56,763 nucleotides of DNA, from contig NZ_WITC01000119.1 in NCBI RefSeq assembly GCF_009601505.1, positions 1 through 56,763 of the forward strand, written 5' to 3'. Of the stretch, positions 43,507-52,790 are shown piece after piece. The position numbers and the translations under genes are program-made. Position 1 is the stretch's first letter. Each line of letters opens with the position of its first letter. Source of the stretch: Sinorhizobium terangae. Lineage in GTDB: Bacteria; Pseudomonadota; Alphaproteobacteria; Rhizobiales; Rhizobiaceae. Under the pieces are notes generated by a model. The model had not been told where the DNA came from, made no database searches, and saw nothing but the letters and a program-made list of their open reading frames with translations.

Positions 43507-45364
43507 CGCTTCCTCCCGCGGATCGAACTTTTGGCTGGTCAATCGTATGTACGCCAACGGGCCTGGCCTTGCCGCGGACCGTCGCAAGCCCGAGCGGTCT
43601 CGTCATCGGTTCTGCCCCGAGCTCGCGCATGGTCGCGTCGCTCAGCACGATTTCGACGCCGCGCTCCTTGGCCACGTTCACCAGTCGGCTCGCGAGATTG
43701 ACCGCGTCGCCGATGGCCGTGTAGCTCAGCCGCTCGGCGGAACCGATATTGCCGATCAGGGCCGTGCCACTATTGATGCCGATGCGCACGCGGACCGCGT
43801 TCTCGCCTGCCGCGATCGGCGGGTCGTCATGCATTGCCGTCCGGATCGCGACAGCCGCGCGGCAGGCGCGGGCAGCATGATCCGGCTGCTTGCCCGGCGC
43901 GTTCCAGATCGCCATAACGGCATCCCCGATGAACTTGTCAACCGTGCCGCCCTCCGCATGGACAGCGGCGACCGCAATAGTCAGGAAGCGCGTCAGATGT
44001 GGCTCGACGCCGGGTCCGAGCCTCTCTGTCAGTTCCGTGAAACCGGGCAGGTCGGCGAACATGACCGTCACTTCGCAGAGCGCGCCGCCGGGCTTCGGCT
44101 CGATGCCGCCTTCGACGAGCGGTCGCACCACGTCGAGCGGCATATAGCGGGCGAAGGCTGAAAGCCCGACCGCCATCCGCTTCAATGCCTGGGAGAAATC
44201 GTTGAGCTCGGCGAGGAAGGTCGGGTGATGGCGGACGCTTTCCAGCGAAAAGCGCTCGACCGCACGCAATTGCGCTGCCAGCCGGGCGAGCGGGCGGGCG
44301 AAGAGAAAATTTGCAAAGCCGACCGCAGTCGCTGCGGCAAGGGCGGCCATAGCGAGCACGACTAAGGCTACGCGCCGGATATTCTTGTCAATGCCGCCTG
44401 CGAAGGTCGAGCGTGGCGTGGCGGCAACAAGGCGCCAATTCTCGAACGGCAGGCGCGACGACGACACGAAGACGGGCCCGAGCGAGGCGTTTGGCACTAC
44501 CACGCGGAAGGCATCGACCTTATTGGCCGCGACAGCCTCGGCCGCGGCTGACGCCACCGCATCGGCAGCCGGAAAGTCGGAAAAATGCGCCGCCATCACG
44601 CCGTCGGAGGGTTGCGATGTCGCAAGGACACGCCCGCTGCTGTCAAGAACGAATGCCTTGCCGAGCGCCGGTAGTTCAAGCGCCTTTAACGCCTCGGAGA
44701 GACGCCGGAGGCTCACCGCCACCATCACGACGCCGATAAACTTCCCGAAGCTCACGACACGCTTCGACAGCACCATGGCGGGCTCGAAACCGTTCGGCAG
44801 CACATTGGTGACTGTCCAGACAGGCTCTCCGTTTTCCTTGCCCAATCGATACCAGGGGGCGCCGAGTACCACATAGGCGCTCTCCGCCTTGTTGCGCTCC
44901 TCGAAAAAGATGTCGCCCGGGATCGGTCGGTAGAGATCGCGCCGCAACGGACGGAGTTCGCCGGCTCTCGCGGCGCCGATTTCGACCATCTCGATCCGGC
45001 CGTCGGCGGTCGCATGCGATCCGAAAAAACGCCCATCCGGAAAGCCGAAGCCGATCCAGTCGATTGATGGCTGCTCGCGCAGCAACGAGAGGAACAGGAA
45101 CTCGCGCTTGACCTCATCATCGGCGTTGATCGCACCCTGGAAGAAGATGGAGCGGACAATTTCGGCCGTGCTCGACACGAGCGACAACGTCCGGGACAGG
45201 TCGTTCCTGACGGACCCCGCCGTCTGGGCATCGAGACTCGCGACGATCTCCTCAATGCTCTCGCCGGCTGCGCGCTGCCAGATGAGATGGATAAGCGCGG
45301 CGGTGGAGAGCACCGATAGCATGACGAGAACGACGACGACGTGGGCGAGCTTCGGGCGATACAT
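43442..45364 (-). CDS. Membrane-bound class III adenylate/guanylate cyclase with extracytoplasmic sensor
   Basis: This 640-aa protein has an N-terminal membrane helix (VVVVLVMLSVLSTAALIHLI), a large periplasmic Cache-like sensor (about residues 35-330), a second membrane helix (LVVLAMAALAAATAVGFANF), a HAMP-like linker, and a class III cyclase domain (about residues 425-600). The last has VTVMFADLPGFTELTE, DKFIGDAVMAIWNAP and SYTAIGDAVNLASRLV, which contain the metal-binding Asp pair and transition-state residues. It makes a cyclic nucleotide, probably cAMP, on an external signal. Rhizobia carry many such cyclases. The last 40 residues overlap the DUF3307 gene. Confidence 0.93.
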   Translation of the reverse strand: MYRPKLAHVVVVLVMLSVLSTAALIHLIWQRAAGESIEEIVASLDAQTAGSVRNDLSRTLSLVSSTAEIVRSIFFQGAINADDEVKREFLFLSLLREQPSIDWIGFGFPDGRFFGSHATADGRIEMVEIGAARAGELRPLRRDLYRPIPGDIFFEERNKAESAYVVLGAPWYRLGKENGEPVWTVTNVLPNGFEPAMVLSKRVVSFGKFIGVVMVAVSLRRLSEALKALELPALGKAFVLDSSGRVLATSQPSDGVMAAHFSDFPAADAVASAAAEAVAANKVDAFRVVVPNASLGPVFVSSSRLPFENWRLVAATPRSTFAGGIDKNIRRVALVVLAMAALAAATAVGFANFLFARPLARLAAQLRAVERFSLESVRHHPTFLAELNDFSQALKRMAVGLSAFARYMPLDVVRPLVEGGIEPKPGGALCEVTVMFADLPGFTELTERLGPGVEPHLTRFLTIAVAAVHAEGGTVDKFIGDAVMAIWNAPGKQPDHAARACRAAVAIRTAMHDDPPIAAGENAVRVRIGINSGTALIGNIGSAERLSYTAIGDAVNLASRLVNVAKERGVEIVLSDATMRELGAEPMTRPLGLATVRGKARPVGVHTIDQPKVRSAGGSDGNGDYNGGDARLPATQALCR

Positions 45365-45366
45365 CG

Positions 45367-46680
45367 CTAGGCCTCATGGTGACCGGTAATCAGCCGCGCG
45401 GCGCGATCGTTGCGGGCATAGGCGACCGCCCAGTCGAGAAACACCACGAGGCGGTTGCGGAAGCCGACGAGGAACCAGAGGTGGGCGAAGTTCCAGACGA
45501 GCCATGCGGGATAGCCGGAGAGCCTGGTCTTGCCGAAATCCGCGACCGCTGCCTTGCGGCCGATGGTCGCGAGATTGCCGTAGTCACGGTAGCGGAAGGG
45601 CGCCGATTGCCGTCCCGCCATATCGCCGAGAATGGCGTAGGCTGCATAACGCCCCATCTGCTTGGCTGCCGGCGCTACGCCCGGTACAGGACGTCCGGCC
45701 GCATCGGTTACCGAGGCCGTGTCACCGATGACGAATATTTCGTCGTGTGCTGGTGGATTGAGGCGCTCGTCGACGATGACCCGTCCGGCGCGGTCGGCCG
45801 CCGCACCGATCCACTTGGCGGCGCGCGAAGCCATAACGCCCGCGGCCCAGAGAACGCAGGCGGAGCCGATTTCAGTTCCGTCGGCCAGCCGTACGCCGCT
45901 GTCGTCACAGCCGGCGACGGCATTGCCGAGCACCACCTCGACGCCAAGCTTTTCGAGTTGTCTCTGGGCCTTTCTCGAAAGGCAGGACGGCATCGCCGGC
46001 AGTATCCGCTCACCCGCCTCGACGAGCACGACCCGGGCGGAGGATGAATCGATGCGCCGGAAATCGTGAACGATCGTCCTTCGGGAGAGCTCGGCGATTG
46101 CGCCGCCGAGCTCGACTCCGGTCGGCCCACCGCCGACGACGACGAAGGTCAACAGCTTCTGACGCAAACGGGGATCATCGGTCACCTCCGCCCGTTCGAA
46201 GGCGGAGAGGATGCGAGCGCGGATCGCCGTCGCATCCGTGATTGTCTTCAGGCCGGGGGCGTGGTCCGCCCAGGTGTCGTTACCGAAATAAGTATGGCGG
46301 GCGCCGGTCGCGACGATCAGATAGTCATACGGGATGCGCTGGCCGCCGGTCACGACACATCGCGCGGCGGTATCGACCGCCTCGACCTTGTCCATCAGGA
46401 CCGTGGCATTCGACTGCCGCGAAAGAATGCGGCGGATCGGCATGGCAATCTGCGCCGGCGAGAGCCCCGCGGTCGCTACTTGGTAGAGCAGAGGCTGGAA
46501 CAGGTGATAGTTTCGCCGGTCGATGACGGTGACTTCGACCGGCGCGCTGCGAAGCGCCATCGCCGCGTTCAGACCGCCGAAGCCAGCACCGAGAATGACC
46601 ACGCGCGGCCGGCGCTTCTCCTGGTCCTTGCCGGTCGCCCCCGGCAGGGAACCGCTTTGAGCAGGCGTTACCGACATCAC
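45367..46680 (-). CDS. ndh: Type II NADH dehydrogenase (NDH-2)
   Basis: This 437-aa flavoprotein has two Rossmann motifs: VVILGAGFGGLNAAMAL for FAD near residue 27 and VVVGGGPTGVELGGAIAEL for NADH near residue 180. It also has VFVIGDTA-type IFVIGDTASV near residue 320 and a C-terminal membrane-association region. It transfers electrons from NADH to quinone without pumping protons. It starts directly at the end of the DoxX gene, the last gene of the bufferin-like operon. That link suggests a role in redox balance during metal stress, an inference. Confidence 0.93.
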   Translation of the reverse strand: MMSVTPAQSGSLPGATGKDQEKRRPRVVILGAGFGGLNAAMALRSAPVEVTVIDRRNYHLFQPLLYQVATAGLSPAQIAMPIRRILSRQSNATVLMDKVEAVDTAARCVVTGGQRIPYDYLIVATGARHTYFGNDTWADHAPGLKTITDATAIRARILSAFERAEVTDDPRLRQKLLTFVVVGGGPTGVELGGAIAELSRRTIVHDFRRIDSSSARVVLVEAGERILPAMPSCLSRKAQRQLEKLGVEVVLGNAVAGCDDSGVRLADGTEIGSACVLWAAGVMASRAAKWIGAAADRAGRVIVDERLNPPAHDEIFVIGDTASVTDAAGRPVPGVAPAAKQMGRYAAYAILGDMAGRQSAPFRYRDYGNLATIGRKAAVADFGKTRLSGYPAWLVWNFAHLWFLVGFRNRLVVFLDWAVAYARNDRAARLITGHHEA

Positions 46681-47154
46681 TCAGCCTCCGGCACGGATGC
46701 GTCGGGCGACCACATGATCGACCGAAAACACGCCGGCGCCCCGCGAGAGGATGAGCAAGAGCAGGCTCGTCCACATCAGATGCTCGACCCAATGATCCGG
46801 GTAGACGAAGATCTGAATGGTGGCGACGACGCCGAGCAGCATCAGTGAGGCGAGCCGCGCGAGCAGTCCCAATCCGAGCATCGCCGCGCCACTGAGTTCC
46901 ACTACCGTCGCCATAAGGGCGGCCAGCCCGGGATCGAGCAGCGGCAAGCGATATTCGAAGGCGAACAGCTGGAGCGTGACCGGCCACGAGGCAAGCTTCG
47001 TCTGGGCGGATTGCCAAAAAACCTCCGCGACGGCAACGCGGGACCCCAGTTGCACAATCGATAACGGCAGGGCCGCCGACCACTCCACGACCGCTTCGTG
47101 GAGCCTGTATATCGTTCTGGAAAAACTCATCGGTGTTGCGCGCATTGTAGTCAT
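46681..47154 (-). CDS. DoxX-family membrane protein (GigD/BufD-like)
   Basis: This 157-aa protein has four membrane helices and the DoxX pattern RVAVAEVFWQSAQTKLASWP, then LPLLDPGLAALMATVVELSG. In Legionella the gig operon and in related bufferin operons, a DoxX protein follows the DUF2063 gene, as here. It overlaps bufC by 4 bp and abuts ndh. Its biochemical role is not established; a link to quinone or thiol redox chemistry is plausible. Confidence 0.9.
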   Translation of the reverse strand: MTTMRATPMSFSRTIYRLHEAVVEWSAALPLSIVQLGSRVAVAEVFWQSAQTKLASWPVTLQLFAFEYRLPLLDPGLAALMATVVELSGAAMLGLGLLARLASLMLLGVVATIQIFVYPDHWVEHLMWTSLLLLILSRGAGVFSVDHVVARRIRAGG

Positions 47155-47951
47155 GACACTCTCTCCTGCTGGTTGGAAGACTCCTTCGCGCGATGGATGC
47201 CTGTGACGAGCTCGCTGACGAAAAGGCCTGTCACCGCTCGTGCGATATCGAACTCAGGCGAGTGGCGGCAGGCGCGGGCAACCGCAGCCTCGAGTCCCCT
47301 GCCCCGCCTCAACACGTACCAAAACGCAAACTCCGCGGCGTCGAGGCGCAGGAAGCGAACGGTGTCGCCATGTCTCCAGAGCGCGATGCGCTCCGGTTCG
47401 CGGTTGAGATTCGCGAGCCTGTCGGGATCGCCCGCCTGCTGATGCGCCGCCCATATGCTGAGGGCGGGCCAGCGGCAAAGAACAAGTCGCAGCGAAGGCT
47501 GCAAGAAGAGCGCGAAAGACCCACTCGAAAGCCCCTCATAGAGCTCGATCAGTGTACTTGGCCGCTCCAACGGCGCGTCGAGCGCTTCGGCGATCTTCCA
47601 CTCGAGACGCGCGACCTCAGAGACGAAGGGCATATCGGCGGTTCCCTCGAAGTTCGCGAGAAATGGCGCAAATCCTGCGCCGTACCGGGAAAGGCGCGGC
47701 TCTTGTGGCGGGTTGCTCCGAATGAAGCGGCCGGCGGCATAACTGAAGTAGCGTTCATCGAGCAGCCGCACCGTCACGGGGAAGACGGCCTTCAAGGTCG
47801 TCGTGAGCGAGACCAGTGTATTGTTGCGGTAGATGTTGAGCCGCCTTGCGGGATCGAAACGGCCCCGTGCCAGGAGTGGCAGGATATCTGCCGGCCCGGT
47901 CGTCAGAACCGCACGCGCGACGACACTTTGCAGGGTTTCAATGGAAGACAT
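47151..47951 (-). CDS. bufC: BufC-like DUF2063 protein (RiPP precursor-recognition partner)
   Basis: This 266-aa protein matches DUF2063: ARGRFDPARRLNIYRNNTLV, TLKAVFPVTVRLLDERYFSY and DMPFVSEVARLEWKIAEALD. In methanobactin and bufferin pathways the homologous MbnC/BufC type protein binds the precursor and assists the DUF692 oxidase. It overlaps bufB by 14 bp. Order and overlaps support a complex with BufB. Confidence 0.9.
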   Translation of the reverse strand: MSSIETLQSVVARAVLTTGPADILPLLARGRFDPARRLNIYRNNTLVSLTTTLKAVFPVTVRLLDERYFSYAAGRFIRSNPPQEPRLSRYGAGFAPFLANFEGTADMPFVSEVARLEWKIAEALDAPLERPSTLIELYEGLSSGSFALFLQPSLRLVLCRWPALSIWAAHQQAGDPDRLANLNREPERIALWRHGDTVRFLRLDAAEFAFWYVLRRGRGLEAAVARACRHSPEFDIARAVTGLFVSELVTGIHRAKESSNQQERVS

Positions 47952-48969
47952 GGCGGTCCCTCCTGCAATTATTCGATGCGCACGTGCCGCAAGCGGCTTT
48001 GACTGCCGCTGTTGCGGCGAGCGCCGGGAAAAGGATGCCAGTTGCGCCGTCGCGGCCGGGCAACCCTATGGTCTCGAAACGGCCGTCCGGTACAGTGACC
48101 GGCGGCTCCTCAAGGCGTTCGTCGAAGGCGATCCGGCGGGCGAGCATGTCGGCCCACATCGCTTCGCCCAATAAGACCTCGAGCGGCGGCACATCCGTGT
48201 CCCATTCGATGAGTGTCGGTCGCGGGCCGATCCTGCGGAGCGCGTGGGCATAGAGCGACCAGACTGCCGGCGGCACACGCGACCCATGGTCGTCGATGAG
48301 AATGACGTCGCCGTCGATTTCGTTGACCGCGTGGCCGGCAAGGTGGATCTCACCGATCGCGTCGGCAGGCAGAGCGTCGATGAAGGCCAATGCATCGAAA
48401 TCGAGGTTGCTTGCGGAGACATGGACGTTATTGACGTCCAGCAGCAAGCCGCAACCGGTCCGGTTGACGAGCTCGATCAGGAATTCGGCCTCGGTCATGC
48501 TCGATTCAGCGAAGGCGAGATAGGCGGAGAGGTTTTCGATGAACACCTGGCGCTTGAGCGTGTCCTGCAGCCGATCAACGTTTGCGGAAACGATGGCAAG
48601 TGCCTCGTCGTCGTAACGGAGCGGAAGGAGGTCGTTGAGGTAGGCGCCGTCGGCGACACTCCAGGCAAGGTGTTCGGAGACGATCGCTGGCTGGAAGCGT
48701 TGGCAGACGACACGCAGCCGCTCCAGATGCGCTCGGTCGAGACCCGAGGCGCTGCCGAGCGACAGCCCGACGCCGTGCACCGAAAGCGGATAGACTTCGC
48801 GCAGCTTCTCAAGCGCATCCACGGCTGCTGATTGGCCCATGTAGTTTTCGGCATGGACTTCCAGCCAACCTGCAGCGGGCCTGCGGGAAAGCATCTCGGC
48901 AATGTGTATGGAACGGAGGCCGATGCCCGCAGCGCACGGCATCGGGTGGGTTGGAAACGTCTTGGGCAT
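47938..48969 (-). CDS. bufB: BufB-like DUF692 multinuclear iron oxygenase (MbnB/TglH family)
   Basis: This 343-aa TIM-barrel protein has the DUF692 metal-binding segments VHAENYMG, VHGVGLSLG, SEHLAW, FIENLSAYL, LLLDVNNVHV, EIHLAGHAV, DDHGSRV and EWDTDVPP. Members bind two or three irons and oxidise cysteine in peptide precursors, here presumably the cysteines of BufA. ATG 48969 follows AAAGGGAG; upstream open codons are ignored because they overlap the precursor gene. It starts 35 bp after bufA. Confidence 0.93.
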   Translation of the reverse strand: MPKTFPTHPMPCAAGIGLRSIHIAEMLSRRPAAGWLEVHAENYMGQSAAVDALEKLREVYPLSVHGVGLSLGSASGLDRAHLERLRVVCQRFQPAIVSEHLAWSVADGAYLNDLLPLRYDDEALAIVSANVDRLQDTLKRQVFIENLSAYLAFAESSMTEAEFLIELVNRTGCGLLLDVNNVHVSASNLDFDALAFIDALPADAIGEIHLAGHAVNEIDGDVILIDDHGSRVPPAVWSLYAHALRRIGPRPTLIEWDTDVPPLEVLLGEAMWADMLARRIAFDERLEEPPVTVPDGRFETIGLPGRDGATGILFPALAATAAVKAACGTCASNNCRRDRHVFH

Positions 48970-49004
48970 CGGTCTACTCCCTTTTTGCTTGCTGTCGCGG
49001 GCCG

Positions 49005-49274
49005 TCAGGCCTTCGGGGCGTCGCTGCCGCCGGCGATCTTTCCGCAGGTGCCGGCAGGCACATAGATCCAGGCATCGGCCTGGTCGTCCATCGTCGAGGT
49101 CCCCGCGCAGGAATGGGTTGCCGTCTGGCAGTCGTTCTGCCCCGCCTTGACGATGCCGTAGCACTTCTCGAACGAGTAGTCGGGCTGGGCGGCCGGTCCT
49201 GCCGAGGCCGTGGAAGCCGAGACGGAGGCGATCGCCGCAAGCGCGGAACTGATGAGCGTACGCGTGTAGATCAT
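49005..49274 (-). CDS. bufA: BufA1-like DUF2282 bufferin precursor
   Basis: This 89-aa exported peptide has a signal peptide (cleaved near SASTASA, residue 25) and a core with four cysteines in KCYGI, NDCQTA, HSCAGTS and GTCGKI. This is the DUF2282/bufferin-1 pattern. Bufferins are long RiPPs (ribosomally made, modified peptides) whose cysteines are converted by BufB/BufC to thiooxazole-type groups; they bind copper in the periplasm. It heads the operon bufA-bufB-bufC-doxX-ndh. I saw no ECF sigma gene in the window and no clear ECF promoter, so its control is unknown. Confidence 0.9.
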   Translation of the reverse strand: MIYTRTLISSALAAIASVSASTASAGPAAQPDYSFEKCYGIVKAGQNDCQTATHSCAGTSTMDDQADAWIYVPAGTCGKIAGGSDAPKA

Positions 49275-49421
49275 TGAACATCTCCTGGATCTGACGTTGT
49301 TCAGACCGCACATCGGCCTGATGCTGAGAAGCTTCGCAGACCGCTCGAGCTGTTTGAAATGCTGTTCAGGCATGGTTTCGATAGGCCGAACTATCCGTCG
49401 GCGATGGACGCACCCGAGACG

Positions 49422-49446
49422 AAAAAAAGCCCCCCGGTTGGGGGGC
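49422..49446 (-). terminator. Rho-independent terminator downstream of the patatin gene
   Basis: On the minus strand, a GCCCCCC/GGGGGGC stem with a 4-base loop is followed by seven T residues. It lies about 180 bp after the patatin stop and just beyond the RIME-like repeat, and would insulate the bufferin operon from read-through. Confidence 0.85.
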
Positions 49447-49532
49447 AAGACTGCCATCGGGAGGGAGATGGCAAAGAGAGCTTGCGCGCACTCCGTGGCG
49501 ACGCGCTGGGATTGGTTCGGGCGTCGAACGCC

Positions 49533-49629
49533 CTAGATCACGATGATTTTGGGTCGAATCGACCCAAAATCATAAACGTGATCGATTCTAGAGCGGATGC
49601 GGGCGGAAATCGCTTCAGACCGCTCTAGA
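49533..49629. repeat. RIME-like rhizobial intergenic mosaic element
   Basis: This is about 97 bp with two palindromes. The first has perfect 13-bp arms, GATTTTGGGTCGA/TCGACCCAAAATC (49545-49571), inside a larger GATCACG...CGTGATC symmetry. The second has CTAGAGCGG/CCGCTCTAG arms (49588-49627) around a GCGGGCGGAAATCGC-type centre. Layout and sequence resemble the RIME repeats dispersed in rhizobial genomes. Its end includes the stop codon of the patatin gene. Confidence 0.8.
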
Positions 49630-50710
49630 GATAACGCGTACTGATATCGACGCTCGAGCGCTTCCCTATTGCATCGTAGTTCGCCATCAGCCAGTCCTCC
49701 GCGCATTGTCGGCCGCGATCACGGAGGTCTACGAGGGCTCCCCACTCGGCATTAAGCTTGCTCGATACGCTGAGGTTTCTCATCGTCTCATCGTCGGAAA
49801 TGCCGTGCACGAAGATGCGCTTGAGCCCGAGGGAATTACCCGCGTTGGAATCGATCAACTGCGTTACAAAGGCGATTGCACGCATCTCCCTGAGCAGCGA
49901 CGAATTGAAGCTGATTTCGTTGATCCTGTTCAGGATTTCGGCGGCGGTCCGCGGCAACTCCGTTCGCTCCAGCGGATTGATATGCACCACCAGCACATCA
50001 GGAGTATCGCAGCCGTAGATCAGCGGGAAAATGGCGGGGTTTCCCATGTAGCCTCCGTCCCAATAGGCTTCTCCGTCGATCTCGACGGCTTGAAACAGGA
50101 ACGGCAGACAAGCCGAAGCCATCACGGCGTCGATCGTGATCTCGTCATTGGAAAACACCTTGACCTTGCCGGAGCGCACGTTTGTCGCGCAGATGTTGAG
50201 CTTCACCGGACAACGGGACATGCGGATCGCGTCAAGGTCGATCGATTGCTCGAGGACCTGGCGCAACGGATTATAGTTCAGCGGATTGAACTGATAGGGC
50301 GAGAGCAGCCGCGTCACCATATCGAAAATGACAAAGGCCGGCGAAAACTCCAATGACTTCGATCCGGTTACGCGGTCCAGCAAGCTCGGCTGCAGCGGGC
50401 TGAAGGCTGCCGCGTGGCTGATGCGGCGCCAGAAATTGGCGAGCGCCTTCTGCGCGCCGCTGCGCCCGCCTTCCGCAAGCCCATAGGCCAAGACGGCGGC
50501 GTTCATCGCGCCGGCACTGGTGGCGACAATGCCTTCGAAGGAGAGGTGCGGCTCGTCTAGCAGCCGGTCGAGCACACCCCAGGTAAAGGCGCCGTGCGCA
50601 CCGCCGCCCTGAAGCGCCAGGTTTATCGTTCGTGCCGTACGCACATCGGCCATGATAGGTCTTTCCTGATCGGCGGGCGCCGGCAGGTCCACTTTCGTGT
50701 GCTCGTTCAT
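49625..50710 (-). CDS. Patatin-like phospholipase
   Basis: This 361-aa patatin-family lipase has the oxyanion-hole motif GGGAHGAFTWGVLD near residue 36, the nucleophile motif ATSAGAMNAA (the usual first Gly is Ala), and the dyad Asp motif YWDGGYMGN. It has no signal peptide. ATG 50710 follows GAGGAGCAGAG; the frame is open further upstream into the intergenic gap. It lies 26 bp after bdhA, a pairing seen in rhizobia, where it may act on polyhydroxybutyrate granules or membrane lipid. Its stop codon lies inside a RIME-like repeat. Confidence 0.92.
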   Translation of the reverse strand: MNEHTKVDLPAPADQERPIMADVRTARTINLALQGGGAHGAFTWGVLDRLLDEPHLSFEGIVATSAGAMNAAVLAYGLAEGGRSGAQKALANFWRRISHAAAFSPLQPSLLDRVTGSKSLEFSPAFVIFDMVTRLLSPYQFNPLNYNPLRQVLEQSIDLDAIRMSRCPVKLNICATNVRSGKVKVFSNDEITIDAVMASACLPFLFQAVEIDGEAYWDGGYMGNPAIFPLIYGCDTPDVLVVHINPLERTELPRTAAEILNRINEISFNSSLLREMRAIAFVTQLIDSNAGNSLGLKRIFVHGISDDETMRNLSVSSKLNAEWGALVDLRDRGRQCAEDWLMANYDAIGKRSSVDISTRYL

Positions 50711-50736
50711 GGCTCTGCTCCTCTTCGCTGCGACAA

Positions 50737-51567
50737 TCAATGGGCCGTCCATCCACCGTCGACGGGGATCGCCGTGCCGGTGATGGAGGCGGCAGCGTTG
50801 CTACACAGGAAGACGCTGAGCGCCCCCATCTCTTCGACCGTAGCAAACCGCTTGGTCGGCTGGTTCTTCAGGAACACATCGCGGATCACCGCATCGCGCG
50901 CGATGCCGTGCGATTTTGCCTGATCGTCGATCTGCTGTTCGACGAGCGGCGTCCAGACATAGCCCGGGCAGATCGCATTGGCCGTGATGCCGAATTCCGC
51001 GCCTTCGAGGGCCACCACCTTGGTGAGCCCGACGAGACCATGCTTGGCGGCCACGTAAGCCGACTTGTAGGGCGAGGCGACGAGACCATGAGCCGAGGCG
51101 ACATTGATGACGCGTCCGTAACCGCGAGCGCGCATCGGCCCGTAGGTCGCCTGAACGAGGTGAAACGCAGCAGAAAGATTGATCCCAAGGATCGCGTCCC
51201 ATTTCGCCGTCGGGAACTCGGAGATCGGGGCAACATGCTGTATGCCGGCATTGTTGACGACGATGTCGACCTGCCCGAAGCGGGCGCCGGCGCGCTCGAC
51301 CATCATCCGGATCGCCTCCGGACTCGACATGTCGGCGCTATCATAGGCGACGTCGACGTCGTTTTCCTGCGCCATCTCGGCCCGTTGCCGTTCGATTTCG
51401 GCCGGATCGCCAAAGCCGTTGAGCATCACCGCCGCGCCCGCTTTGGCAAGCGCCTGGGCGACGCCGAGACCAATGCCGCTGGTGGAACCGGTGACGATGG
51501 CGCTGCGCCCCTCGAGCGCCCTGCGCCCGAAGATCGCCTCGATTTCAGCGTCGGTACTTTTGAACAT
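50737..51567 (-). CDS. bdhA: 3-hydroxybutyrate dehydrogenase
   Basis: This 276-aa short-chain dehydrogenase has the NAD motif TGSTSGIGLGVA near residue 26, NNAGIQHVAPI, and the catalytic YVAAK. The C-terminus SITGTAIPVDGGWTA is typical of BdhA. It oxidises 3-hydroxybutyrate to acetoacetate in polyhydroxybutyrate breakdown. An N-terminal extension of about 18 residues (MFKSTDAEIEAIFGRR) precedes the core. It is divergent from a LysR gene (about 175 bp) and upstream of a patatin gene. Confidence 0.9.
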   Translation of the reverse strand: MFKSTDAEIEAIFGRRALEGRSAIVTGSTSGIGLGVAQALAKAGAAVMLNGFGDPAEIERQRAEMAQENDVDVAYDSADMSSPEAIRMMVERAGARFGQVDIVVNNAGIQHVAPISEFPTAKWDAILGINLSAAFHLVQATYGPMRARGYGRVINVASAHGLVASPYKSAYVAAKHGLVGLTKVVALEGAEFGITANAICPGYVWTPLVEQQIDDQAKSHGIARDAVIRDVFLKNQPTKRFATVEEMGALSVFLCSNAAASITGTAIPVDGGWTAH

Positions 51568-51742
51568 GTCCGCGTCTCCTCATGTTTGGGCCGAAGGGCC
51601 TCTTCCGGAGCGAGAATGGCGCTGTATTCATTTCAACTGAAATGCCACTGTGCTATGAATTCGATAGGTGAATTGCATTGGTGAAAGCGGCATCTGCATT
51701 GGAGAGTCGCCGCCTGGACATGAAAACCTTGCGGGGGCGGGT

Positions 51743-52678
51743 ATGGACATTCACCACGTTCGGTATTTCTTGGCCGTTTGCGAGACGCGAAATTTCACGC
51801 GTGCCGCCGAAAAATGCAACGTGACCCAGCCGGCATTGAGCCGTGCCGTCCAGCAACTCGAAGATGAAGTCGGCGGGCTCCTGTTTCGGCGGGAACGGAA
51901 CCTGACCCACATCACGGATCTCGGAAACCTGCTGAGACCGCGGTTCCAGTCGATTCTCGACGAGCTCTCGGGCGTCAGGCAGGAAGCGTCACGCTTTCTC
52001 TGTCTGGAAGATGCGCATGTGAAGGTCGGCATCATGTGCACGATCGGACCGCGTCGGTTTACCGGCCTCCTGACCGACTTCAACATGCGCCACCGCGGCG
52101 TTCAGCTTCAGCTCGTCGAAGGTGTGCCGTCCAAGCTTTCAGAACTGCTTGGGGAAGGAGAGATAGATGTGGCCATCATGGCGAGCAGCGAGCGGTTCCC
52201 CGAACGCTTCGACGTGACCGCGCTGTTTCGTGAAAGGTTCATGCTCGCCTTTCCTCCGGGTCACCGTCTCTGTCAATACGATGCGATTCCCATTACCGCC
52301 ATCGATGGCGAGATCTATCTCAGGCGCGTGAACTGCGAATACTGGGATTATCTCACGGAGTTGTGCGAGTCCTCTGGCGTGAGGACCCAGATCTCCTACT
52401 CCAGCGAGCGGGAGGACTGGATACAAAACATGGTGGCCGGCGGGCTCGGCATCTGCTTCATTCCCGAATACAGTGCCGTCATTCCAGGCTTGCAGGTGCG
52501 GCCCGTGGTCGAGCCGGAGGTCACGCGGGAGGTTTGCCTCGTGACTGTCGCAGGCCGGCGGTTCTCGCCGGCCGTCGCCACCTTCGTCGGGGCAGTCAAA
52601 TCCTATGGCTGGGCGGCACCGCATTCCGGCATTGACATGCGCCGATCAGCCGCCGACGCCTCAGCCCTCCCGCAATAG
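51743..52678 (+). CDS. LysR-type transcriptional regulator
   Basis: This 311-aa regulator has the LysR helix-turn-helix (NFTRAAEKCNVTQPALSRAV) and an effector-binding domain with VKVGIMCTIGPRRFTGL and GGLGICFIPEYS. ATG 51743 is chosen because MDIHHVRYFLAVCETRNF is the standard LysR start; 25 codons upstream are also open. It is divergent from bdhA and followed after 112 bp by a cupin/MFS/DUF302 group, either of which it may control. Confidence 0.93.
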   Translation: MDIHHVRYFLAVCETRNFTRAAEKCNVTQPALSRAVQQLEDEVGGLLFRRERNLTHITDLGNLLRPRFQSILDELSGVRQEASRFLCLEDAHVKVGIMCTIGPRRFTGLLTDFNMRHRGVQLQLVEGVPSKLSELLGEGEIDVAIMASSERFPERFDVTALFRERFMLAFPPGHRLCQYDAIPITAIDGEIYLRRVNCEYWDYLTELCESSGVRTQISYSSEREDWIQNMVAGGLGICFIPEYSAVIPGLQVRPVVEPEVTREVCLVTVAGRRFSPAVATFVGAVKSYGWAAPHSGIDMRRSAADASALPQ

Positions 52679-52790
52679 CTCTGAGCTATGGAATTCAAAA
52701 GCAGGCGGCATTTCTTTGTCGGCCGAATGTCCCGCAATCTCCTTGTGCCGCCGGAATATCTCCGGCCGGACCGACCAAGGAGAACCGGAC

